A DNA stretch of 6,954 bases from Planctomycetota bacterium (GTDB lineage Bacteria > Planctomycetota > Phycisphaerae > UBA1845), in the NCBI GenBank assembly GCA_022563055.1, contig JADFOB010000064.1, positions 1 through 6,954 on the forward strand, given 5' to 3'. The notes under the pieces are model-generated. The model had not been told where the DNA came from. It did not search any database and saw nothing but the letters and a program-made list of their open reading frames with translations. This document shows positions 1-5,463 of the stretch, in pieces. The position numbers and the translations under genes were made by a program. The first letter of the stretch is position 1, and every line of letters begins with the position of its first letter.

Positions 1-89
1 CAGGAAAACCGGAACGGAATGAGCGACCCATAGAGTACGAGCACACCGACGAAGATCGGCGCGACGACCAACGCGGCGTTTCCGCGCAT
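1..89 (-). CDS. VanZ-like membrane protein, N-terminal fragment
   Basis: Only the first 29 codons are present; the gene runs off the left edge. Reading the minus strand from the ATG at 89, the peptide begins MRGNAALVVAPIFVGVLVL and continues YGSLIPFRFS. A hydrophobic helix followed by a YGSLIPF-type turn is typical of the start of VanZ-family (PF04892) integral membrane proteins, whose molecular role is poorly known outside teicoplanin resistance. An AGG lies four bases before the ATG, a reasonable ribosome binding site. The frame stays open further upstream (past 120), so a longer start cannot be excluded, but those residues look like translated intergenic DNA. The gene is divergent from the gene fragment on the plus strand. 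Seen: hydrophobic start and motif. Inferred: family. With so little sequence the call is moderate. Confidence 0.55.
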   Translation of the reverse strand, partial: MRGNAALVVAPIFVGVLVLYGSLIPFRFS

Positions 90-147
90 AACGCCTGTTT
101 TCCCCGACGCCGGTCTGAGCGGCGTCGAGAACGACCCGGGCGCCGCG

Positions 148-627
148 GTGCAGGTGAAACTGATGCTGGTCGATCCCGACGGAACCGAGACGCCGGTCCG
201 GATCGAGCGTGAAGCGGGAGTGTGGGTGGCCGATTTGCGGCCGACGATTCCGGGCGATTACGAGCTGCGATTTACGGCGGAACCGGCCGGTGGCGAGCGG
301 CTTGAAGCGAACAGCAGGTTCACCGTGGCTCGCTTCGACCTCGAATTCAAGACGCCCACGGCCAACTTGGCATTGTTGCGCGAGGCGGCTGAGGCGACGG
401 CTGAGCAGGGCGGGCGATTCGTGCGGATCGAAGCCTTGGGCGAACTCTTGGCCGAGTTGGCCCGCGTGGACCGCAGAACGAAGGTCGAGCGCCCGATGCT
501 CTACGACCCGGTCGACCGGGCGAGATGGTTCTGGTTGACGATGATGGTCCTGCTGCTTGGTTTCCTGTCGGCGGGCGTTTATAATTTCAAGGTCTGTGAA
601 TACCAGGCGGAGCGAGCCGAAGATTGA
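148..627 (+). CDS. Ig-like/one-TM protein, probably a 5'-truncated VWA-type membrane protein
   Basis: The 159 residues from the GTG at 148 contain an Ig-like beta region (about 1-62: alternating hydrophobic strands with DPDG and PGDYELRF turns), then a helical segment (about 69-107, with LLREAAEATAEQGGRF then LGELLAELA), and one membrane helix (about 127-146) near the C-terminus. This order is what I know from the C-terminal end of large planctomycete VWA/glutamine-amidotransferase-like membrane proteins, where the LLREAAEATGGR segment follows an Ig-like domain; the VWA part is absent here. The in-frame stop upstream is at 31-33, so no large domain can precede it. The start is uncertain: GTG 148 has no Shine-Dalgarno, whereas ATG 163 has AGGTGA at 152-157, five bases away, but would cut into the first beta strand. 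It may be a decayed relic or a small anchored protein. It ends 41 bases before the kinase. Confidence 0.6.
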   Translation: MQVKLMLVDPDGTETPVRIEREAGVWVADLRPTIPGDYELRFTAEPAGGERLEANSRFTVARFDLEFKTPTANLALLREAAEATAEQGGRFVRIEALGELLAELARVDRRTKVERPMLYDPVDRARWFWLTMMVLLLGFLSAGVYNFKVCEYQAERAED

Positions 628-668
628 CGGCCATCCAAGCGATGACCACCTGGGGATGAACAACGGTT

Positions 669-1706
669 ATGGTGCGCCAAGGCGATAGGATCAACAACTA
701 CCTGCTCGAAGAGCGCGTCGGCATGGGCAGCTTCGGCGAGGTTTGGCGCGCGCGGCATCACGTGTTCGGTGACATGGTGGCGATCAAGGTTCCCACCGAT
801 GCGGAGTTCGTTCGGAACCTGCAACGTGAGGGTGTAGCCGTGCACGGGCTTCGACACCCGAACATCGTCCGCGCCATTGATCTTGACCCCTACGCGGACC
901 CGCCTTACCTCATCATGGAATACGTCGACGGTCCGTCACTCCGCGAAGTGATCGATAAGCACAAGAACGGTCTGCCCATCGATGCAACCGTCGTGATTCT
1001 GCGAGGCGTTTTGGGAGCGCTCTTTGCCGCCCACGAGGCCGGGTTGATCCATCGTGACATCAAGCCGGCCAATCTGTTGCTCAATCATCCGCTTGAATCG
1101 ATTGCGACGGTCACGCAGCGCTCGGTCAAGGTGACCGATTTCGGGCTCGGGCAAGCGGGTGGCGTTACGACGAATTCGCTGATGCAGAGCGGCAGCCTGT
1201 TGACCAGCGAGGGGCGCAGCATCGCCGGAACACTGGCCTATATGTCTCCCGAGCAGAAGGAGGGAGGCGACATCGACGCACGGAGCGATCTGTACGCGTG
1301 CGGTATCGTTCTGTTCGAGATGCTCACGGGTGGCAGACCGCACGGAACCGATCTGCCCAGCGCGCTTCGTCCCGAAGTGCCGCCCCACCTCGATGAAGTC
1401 TTCCGGCGATCCTACACACGCTTGGAGAGGCGGTACCCTTCTGCACAGCAGATGCTGGATGCGTTGGAGGCCGATACCGGACCGTCGCCGGGTGGGCCGC
1501 CAATCTGGGTGCCGCCCGAGGCCGAGCCCAAGTGCCCCGGATGCGACACCGCGGTCCATCGAGACGATCAGTTCTGCATAAAATGCGGTCGACAACTGGT
1601 AGCCTCCGTTCCGCGCTGCCCAAACGCCGAGTGTCGGGCGTATGTGCACACGCGCGACCGCTATTGCGTTTTCTGCGGGGCGGATCTGCAAGTCTTGATG
1701 GAATGA
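669..1706 (+). CDS. Ser/Thr protein kinase with two C-terminal zinc ribbons
   Basis: A 345-residue Hanks-type (PknB-like) kinase that should phosphorylate Ser/Thr of partner proteins using ATP. Kinase domain about 11-265: glycine loop GMGSFGEV (18-25), ATP-binding K40, helix C glutamate probably E54, catalytic loop HRDIKPAN (128-135), metal-binding DFG (157-159), GTLAYMSPE (187-195) and structural D207 in ARSDLYACG. All catalytic residues are present, so it should be active. After a Pro-rich linker come two zinc ribbons: C289/C292/C303/C306 and C317/C322/C333/C336. There is no membrane segment, so it should be cytosolic, unlike typical PknB with a TM and sensor domain; the ribbons may dock it to a partner. 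ATG 669 is the first start after the in-frame stop at 657-659. The next gene begins 15 bases downstream, so they are very likely co-transcribed. It is the probable regulator of the downstream Snf7-like genes (inference). Confidence 0.95.
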   Translation: MVRQGDRINNYLLEERVGMGSFGEVWRARHHVFGDMVAIKVPTDAEFVRNLQREGVAVHGLRHPNIVRAIDLDPYADPPYLIMEYVDGPSLREVIDKHKNGLPIDATVVILRGVLGALFAAHEAGLIHRDIKPANLLLNHPLESIATVTQRSVKVTDFGLGQAGGVTTNSLMQSGSLLTSEGRSIAGTLAYMSPEQKEGGDIDARSDLYACGIVLFEMLTGGRPHGTDLPSALRPEVPPHLDEVFRRSYTRLERRYPSAQQMLDALEADTGPSPGGPPIWVPPEAEPKCPGCDTAVHRDDQFCIKCGRQLVASVPRCPNAECRAYVHTRDRYCVFCGADLQVLME

Positions 1707-1721
1707 CGCCGGGGATGGGCC

Positions 1722-2006
1722 ATGCAAGATCTTATCGTATTCGCCCTGATTCTGGTGCTCGGGTGTACCGCCTGTTTCTTCGGCGTCTTCTACGCAATCT
1801 TCCGACTGATCGAATGGTCGGGGCGAAGGTTCGTGGGCTTGCTGAGACCCAACAGGATCGCTCATACCGGACTGCGGATCGGGTCCGGGCGTTCGGCGGG
1901 GCTCTGCCCTCGCCCGCAATGTCGCAAGGTTGAAGTTCGCGCGGCTCGCTTCTGTAGTCAGTGTGGCGGACCCATGATCGAGGCAGACCGGGCAAACAGC
2001 CAGTAG
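1722..2006 (+). CDS. Small membrane protein with C-terminal zinc ribbon
   Basis: This 94-residue protein has one N-terminal membrane helix (about residues 4-30, ending FGVFYAIFRLIEW), then a basic linker (RRF, LLRPNR) and a zinc ribbon with C62, C67, C78 and C81. By the positive-inside rule the basic linker and ribbon should lie in the cytoplasm. The cysteine spacing C-x4-C-x10-C-x2-C is identical to the second ribbon of the kinase just upstream, and the flanking residues are alike (CP..CR then a basic residue, aromatic, C..CG). It lies 15 bases after the kinase and 6 bases before the next gene, so it is almost certainly part of the same transcript. I do not recognise a named family. A plausible role is a membrane anchor or adaptor recognised by, or competing with, the kinase ribbons; this is inference. 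Confidence 0.85.
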   Translation: MQDLIVFALILVLGCTACFFGVFYAIFRLIEWSGRRFVGLLRPNRIAHTGLRIGSGRSAGLCPRPQCRKVEVRAARFCSQCGGPMIEADRANSQ

Positions 2007-2012
2007 GAACCA

Positions 2013-3491
2013 ATGACGACCGACACACAGCAAGCACTAAAGCACGAAGCCGAGTTTCTCTCGGGTGTCGGCGCCAACTTCGAGGCAGCCAAAGGGCGGA
2101 AGTTCCGTGGTTCGATCTGGCAGCGATCCCAGACGGACGACAACGATCGCCTTCGGGCATTGATGGCCTCGCATCGCAACTACGACAAGGCGCGGCTTAA
2201 GTCGCTGCCCGCCAATCGACGCGTGACCGTTCGCGGGTTTGAGCGGCGGATGCTTTTCTGGAAACGACCGACCGGCGTGGCGATCGCGTCGGTCCTCTCG
2301 CCGCTGGAGCACTACGCCTCGGGCGCCGAGGGTAAAGCGCCACCGATCAGTCTGGGCGAACTGATGGACCACGTCCGTCGCCTTGCAAGCGAGCAAAAGG
2401 TGCAGCACGTCATCGGCGTGTGCAGCCCGACCGGGTTCACCGACGAGGCACGCGACGCCCCACTGGACATGCCCAATGCGACCGTCGTGCTGATCGAACC
2501 CGGCGAGCAGGGCGGCTGGAAAACGACGGCGGGGGGTGAGGATGTGGAGGATTGGGTGTTGGAGTTGTTCGACCCGGAAGGGGCGAAAGGTAAGATCGAG
2601 CGCGTGGAGCGTCTGGTCGAAGAGCGCAGCGCCGATCTGTTGACCGGCGGGGTGACTGCATCGTCGGTGGCGGCTAAGGCAGGTCTTCCCGAACACCTCG
2701 TTCGGCGAGGTTTCGAGCAGGTGGCGGCCGCCGATCCGGAGCTTCGGTTGACCAGGAAGGCTGGCGAGCTGTTGCTGTTTCGCGGAGCCTCGGTGCACCG
2801 TCAGGAGAAAACAACGATGAACGTCATCGACCGCATCAGGCAGTTGTTCTCGGGTGAGGGCGACGAGGCGGAGAAGATCAATCTGTTGGCGGAGCGACGG
2901 GCTACCCTTGCCCAACGCCGCGATCGCATCTACGAGGACATCGGTAAGTTGGAGCACAAAGAGGCTGATCTGCTCACGCAGGGCAAAGCCGCCAAGTCGT
3001 CCGTACCGCGCCGACGGCTCGCTGCGCAACTCGCGCAGATGCGCAAGGACATCGCCCGACAGAACACGACGGCGGCCATGCTTAACAAGCAGATCGACAT
3101 CATCAGCACCGACATCCATAACCTAACGCTTATCCGCCAGGGAGAGGCAGCCAAGCTGCCGGATACGACCGAACTTACGGAGCACGCCGTTGAGGCGGAG
3201 GAGATGCTCGAGACACTAAGAAGCGATGCGGACCTGGTCTCCGGGCTCGAGACGGGTATCGAGGAGACGCTGGCCAGCGACGAGGAATTGGCGATCCTCA
3301 AAGAGTTCGAGGAGACCGACGCCGCGCCGGCGGAGGCCCAAACCGCTGCGCCGAGTCGAACCACCGCGGCAGCCGACGAGACCGGCAGTCGGCGATCGGA
3401 GACGGCGTCATCGCGCGAACCGATCGCGGAGGAACCACCTTTGGACAAGCAGGATACGAAATCCCGCGACGCGGATCCGGAGCCGACTTAG
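2013..3491 (+). CDS. Unknown alpha/beta + winged-helix + Snf7/ESCRT-III-like fusion protein
   Basis: Residues 1-190 form a mixed alpha/beta region I cannot assign, with strand-like pieces at 132-137 (HVIGVC) and 157-162 (TVVLIE). Residues about 196-258 look like a winged helix: helix RVERLVEERSADLL, then TASSVAAKAGLPEHLVRRGF as a helix-turn-helix, then RLTRKAGELLLFRG as the wing. Residues 269-434 resemble an ESCRT-III/Snf7 core: an amphipathic start (MNVIDRIRQLF), a long basic hairpin broken near QGKAAKSSVPRRR (323-335), then acidic helices (388-434). Residues 435-492 are a disordered, charged Pro/Ala/Glu tail. There is no signal peptide or TM helix, so it should be cytosolic and peripheral to the membrane. 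AGGAA at 2005-2009 supports the ATG at 2013. Winged helix before Snf7 recalls CHMP7. The gene follows the zinc-ribbon gene by 6 bases. Gene call certain; family call by pattern only. Confidence 0.85.
   Translation: MTTDTQQALKHEAEFLSGVGANFEAAKGRKFRGSIWQRSQTDDNDRLRALMASHRNYDKARLKSLPANRRVTVRGFERRMLFWKRPTGVAIASVLSPLEHYASGAEGKAPPISLGELMDHVRRLASEQKVQHVIGVCSPTGFTDEARDAPLDMPNATVVLIEPGEQGGWKTTAGGEDVEDWVLELFDPEGAKGKIERVERLVEERSADLLTGGVTASSVAAKAGLPEHLVRRGFEQVAAADPELRLTRKAGELLLFRGASVHRQEKTTMNVIDRIRQLFSGEGDEAEKINLLAERRATLAQRRDRIYEDIGKLEHKEADLLTQGKAAKSSVPRRRLAAQLAQMRKDIARQNTTAAMLNKQIDIISTDIHNLTLIRQGEAAKLPDTTELTEHAVEAEEMLETLRSDADLVSGLETGIEETLASDEELAILKEFEETDAAPAEAQTAAPSRTTAAADETGSRRSETASSREPIAEEPPLDKQDTKSRDADPEPT
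2803..2819 (+). promoter_or_regulatory. Possible internal ribosome binding site and start for a stand-alone Snf7-like product
   Basis: AGGAG at 2803-2807 lies nine bases before an in-frame ATG at 2817, exactly where the winged-helix part ends and the Snf7-like part begins (residue 269). The peptide from here starts with a short amphipathic helix, as the other two Snf7-like proteins of the window do. A second, 224-residue product could therefore be made from the same gene. It could also be the scar of a gene fusion, or chance. Confidence 0.35.
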
Positions 3492-3520
3492 TGCTTCGTC
3501 GCGCTCGAATGTGCGGGTTG

Positions 3521-3590
3521 GTGTGCCACTGCTCTTGAGCAGTGTTCGGCACGGACGTAGAAAATGCACTGCTCCAGAGCAGTGGCACAC
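3521..3590 (+). repeat. Nested palindrome / paired inverted repeat (REP- or MITE-like), possible terminator
   Basis: Two 24-base arms (3521-3544 and 3567-3590) are inverted copies with one mismatch, separated by 22 bases. Each arm is itself a hairpin: the core cactgctcttgagcagtg on the left and cactgctccagagcagtg on the right are perfect 8-base stems with a 2-base loop, differing only in that loop. The outer gtgtgc/gcacac pair closes the whole element. It lies 29 bases after the stop of the 492-residue protein and 66 bases before the next gene. The layout matches paired REP sequences of the kind moved by RAYT-type transposases; it could also act as a transcription terminator or RNA processing site, though there is no U tract. 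Structure is directly visible; origin is inferred. Confidence 0.85.
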
Positions 3591-3656
3591 GGTTTATTCG
3601 GAATGATCAGTACCTAGTTGTTCGTACAATCGCTTTGATAGGAGACGACTGAACCG

Positions 3657-4262
3657 ATGGCGTTTCTTGAGTGGCTCATTAAGCGGAAGAAACCGCTGTC
3701 GCGGATGACCCGTGCGGAGCTGCGCCGGCAGGAACTGCTCATGGAGAAGGAGCGGTCGCAGCTTCTTCGGAAGGTGACCAGGATCGCCAAGGACAAACAG
3801 GAGTTGTTCGAGCGCGGCGCCGGTGAGAGAACCCCCGAAGTTCGGCGAGTGCTCGCCCAGGAGTTCGAGTTGAAGACCACGGAGCAGCTCATGCTGGCCC
3901 GCCAGCTCAACATTCGCAGCAAGGAGATGCTCACCGTCTCCCGCTTGCGCATGCTCCGGGAGAACGCCGACCGAGCGGGGCAATCGAGCAAGCTGGGTCT
4001 GATCAGCGAAACGGACATGTTGCGGCTCAGCCGGCTGATCGAGTCCGACGCGATCAAAACCGAGCTCTATCAGGAGCGGTTGGATGAAGTCCTCGCCATC
4101 GGCGCATCGGTCGACGAAGGAGCGGCGGCGCTCAGCGAGGCCGGCCAAACGGTGTTGAACGTCTGGGATAAAATGGACACCGGTGCGATCACCGACGTGA
4201 ACGAAGGTTTCGACGAAGCGGATCGCATCGTACGAGAGAAGCACGCCGCGCCGGAAGAGTGA
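3657..4262 (+). CDS. Snf7/ESCRT-III-like helical protein
   Basis: A 201-residue, almost entirely helical protein. It opens with a short amphipathic, membrane-binding-type segment, MAFLEWLIKRKK, followed by a strongly basic helical hairpin (about 16-107) with a turn at RGAGERTPEVRR (53-64), then less basic helices (118-148) and an acidic C-terminal part (150-201). The order parallels the Snf7-like part of the 492-residue protein upstream: basic helix, turn with G/T/S/P and RR, second helix ending in L-R. No signal peptide, TM helix or cysteine is present. I expect a cytosolic protein that polymerises on membranes. AGGAG at 3640-3644 lies 12 bases before the ATG, a rather long spacing. It is separated from the upstream operon by the palindromic repeat, so it may have its own promoter or be attenuated. 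Alternative: an unrelated coiled-coil protein. Confidence 0.85.
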   Translation: MAFLEWLIKRKKPLSRMTRAELRRQELLMEKERSQLLRKVTRIAKDKQELFERGAGERTPEVRRVLAQEFELKTTEQLMLARQLNIRSKEMLTVSRLRMLRENADRAGQSSKLGLISETDMLRLSRLIESDAIKTELYQERLDEVLAIGASVDEGAAALSEAGQTVLNVWDKMDTGAITDVNEGFDEADRIVREKHAAPEE

Positions 4263-4266
4263 GGCG

Positions 4267-4297
4267 TTGACGATTGGGGATTGAGGATTGTCAATTG
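4267..4297 (+). repeat. Degenerate GATTGAGGATTG-type short repeat
   Basis: Directly after the 201-residue gene the sequence reads cgattggggattgaggattg and then tcaattg, a run of imperfect 6-7-base units. The same unit recurs at 4565-4590 and 4702-4727, always intergenic. Such heptamer-like tracts are seen between genes in some bacterial lineages; no function can be read from the sequence. Confidence 0.7.
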
Positions 4298-4357
4298 TAC
4301 GCTAGGGAACGTGGGCGCTCTCTCGGGATCTGAGCAAGCTCGGAGACAACGGAAGCT

Positions 4358-4564
4358 ATGAGACTGCTATCGAGACCGTTGCGACGTAGCGCCGTGGATC
4401 GGCAGATTGCGGGTGTCTGCGGAGGGATTGCCGAATACCTGGACCTGGACCCGACGATGGTTCGGGTCGGCTATGTGCTGCTGTCGATTCTTTCCGTCGC
4501 GTTCCCCGGCTTTCTTGTGTACTGCGTCCTTTGGCTGATCGTCCCGGAGCGCGAGTATTACTGA
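4358..4564 (+). CDS. pspC: PspC-domain small membrane protein
   Basis: A 68-residue protein consisting almost only of a PspC domain (PF04024). The diagnostic stretch IAGVCGGIAEYLDLDPTMVR spans residues 17-36, and a hydrophobic helix runs from about 37 to 62, ending LWLIVPE. PspC is an inner-membrane partner of the phage-shock system; in proteobacteria it works with PspB and regulates or binds the ESCRT-III-family protein PspA. The protein is shorter than enterobacterial PspC (about 119 residues), a normal size for free-standing PspC domains in many phyla. A GGAAG at 4351-4355 sits just before the ATG, with GGAG at 4342-4345 further away. It lies between two Snf7-like genes, which supports a membrane partner role for one of them. 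Family call is secure; role in this cluster is inferred from context. Confidence 0.92.
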   Translation: MRLLSRPLRRSAVDRQIAGVCGGIAEYLDLDPTMVRVGYVLLSILSVAFPGFLVYCVLWLIVPEREYY

Positions 4565-4783
4565 ATTGACGATTGAGGATTGGAGATTGGCAAAGCCGAA
4601 AGCTAAGAGCGGATGGCTGACGGTTATGGGTGGGGGATAGGGAATGCAGACTGGCGACGGTTCCTCTTTCGCTATTCGCTATTCTTCATTCGCCATTCAT
4701 GTTGGTGATTGAGGATTGTTGATTGAGAAACGCCGTGACGCGTCGGTGTATGGCTGACGGCTGATAGCTGAGAGCTTTAATCC
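4565..4783 (+). repeat. Intergenic tract of three kinds of degenerate short repeats
   Basis: The 219 bases between the PspC and third Snf7-like genes are mostly low-complexity direct repeats. Three unit types appear: GATTGAGGATTG-like runs at 4565-4590 and 4702-4727; TTCGCTATTC/CATTCGCC-like runs at 4668-4700; and GGCTGACGGCTGATAGCTGAGAGC-like material at about 4611-4625 and 4751-4775. I see no open reading frame with coding character and no clear promoter. The last unit supplies a weak GAGAG (4770-4774) nine bases before the downstream ATG at 4784, so the repeat may provide its ribosome binding site. Confidence 0.7.
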
Positions 4784-5392
4784 ATGGGCCTATTCAAATC
4801 GGCAGAGGAACGTCGCATCGAGCGGGACATCAAGATTCGCCAGGGTATTCGGCGGATCGAGAAGTCCATTCGGGAACAGGGCAAGTTCCAGGACGAGTTC
4901 ATCAAGAGCGCGCAGCAGGCCAAGAAGATCGGCGATACGAACCAGTACGTGTTCATTCGCAACTCGCTCAAAAAGACAGCCATGATCCGCAAGATGCTCG
5001 AACGGCAACTGCTGTCGGTGAAGAACGCTCTGTTAATCAAGCGTCAGGCAGAGGCGTCAGCTGACTTCGCCAAGAGCATGGGCATGATGGCCACCGAGAT
5101 CGGCAAGCTCTTTGGAGAGACCGATCTGGCGCAGACCCAGGCCCAGTGGGAAAAGGCGATGGTGCAGTCCCAGACGATGGAGGAGCGCATGGACATGTTC
5201 CTCGGCTCGATTGAGGACATCGCCACTCAGGATGCCGAGATGAGCGCGAGCAGCGAGGTTGTCTCTGATGAGGAGATCGATCGATTGATCGAAGCGGAAG
5301 CGGAAGCGGAGCATCAACTGGAGCTCGACAAACTGGCCGGCCTGCGAGCGGAACTGAATTCGCTCAAAGCACAAGGGGAGAAGCAGAAGTAG
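4784..5392 (+). CDS. Snf7/ESCRT-III-like protein, CHMP2/Vps2-like layout
   Basis: A 202-residue helical protein and the clearest ESCRT-III candidate here. It starts MGLFKSAEERR, as CHMP proteins start with a short amphipathic segment. Residues 8-90 are a basic helical hairpin (net about +12), with the turn near AKKIGDTNQ (46-54). Residues 94-153 form Met-rich helices (DFAKSMGMMATEIGKL, then EKAMVQSQTMEERMDMFLGS), recalling the corresponding CHMP2 region from memory. Residues 100-190 are strongly acidic (net about -17), and the protein ends LRAELNSLK (187-195), resembling the MIM1 motif that recruits Vps4 but with E in place of the usual R. No TM or signal peptide. Basic core plus acidic tail is the autoinhibition layout of ESCRT-III monomers. 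The alternative, a distant PspA/Vipp1, fits less well: their conserved N-terminal sequence is not seen. The start is supported by length and motif; its ribosome binding site is weak. Confidence 0.87.
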   Translation: MGLFKSAEERRIERDIKIRQGIRRIEKSIREQGKFQDEFIKSAQQAKKIGDTNQYVFIRNSLKKTAMIRKMLERQLLSVKNALLIKRQAEASADFAKSMGMMATEIGKLFGETDLAQTQAQWEKAMVQSQTMEERMDMFLGSIEDIATQDAEMSASSEVVSDEEIDRLIEAEAEAEHQLELDKLAGLRAELNSLKAQGEKQK

Positions 5393-5409
5393 GTGGATGT
5401 ACGTATCAG

Positions 5410-5463
5410 GTGAAGCAGGTCCGCGAGCTATTGTTGAAGTATCGGCTGGGAGAGTCCGTGTGA
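5410..5463 (+). other. Tiny reading frame overlapping the HicB-like start; possible gene remnant
   Basis: A 17-codon frame from GTG 5410 reads VKQVRELLLKYRLGESV and ends with TGA at 5461-5463, which overlaps the GTG start of the next gene as GTGA. That 4-base overlap is the usual form of translational coupling. HicB-type genes commonly sit beside a small toxin gene, so this could be the residue of a lost partner or a leader peptide. No Shine-Dalgarno is close (AGGTGG at 5391-5396 is 13 bases away). Low confidence. Confidence 0.2.

Noticed and set aside
936..2033. Long minus-strand open frame of 365 codons opposite the kinase
   Set aside because: It lies wholly antisense to a kinase with all catalytic motifs and to the zinc-ribbon gene; its translation is rich in R, H, Q and shows no domain, as expected from high-GC antisense frames.
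2037..3119. Long minus-strand open frame of 360 codons opposite the winged-helix/Snf7 gene
   Set aside because: Antisense shadow of a gene with a good ribosome binding site and tight operon spacing; no recognisable motif in its translation.
3521..3590. CRISPR-like repeats
   Set aside because: Only two copies, inverted relative to each other, with no spacer series and no cas genes.
3226..3606. Plus-strand frame running across the palindromic element
   Set aside because: Arg/Ser-rich translation out of frame with the real gene; no start signal; its end merely passes through the repeat.
3601..3656. Possible promoter with TACAAT at 3625-3630 upstream of the second Snf7-like gene
   Set aside because: The -10-like hexamer is good but no acceptable -35 element lies at the right distance; sigma preference of the host is unknown.
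4784..5392. Classical PspA/Vipp1 identity for the third Snf7-like gene, suggested by the nearby PspC
   Set aside because: The conserved PspA start and its helix pattern are not seen; the Met-rich middle and acidic C-terminal half fit CHMP-type proteins better.
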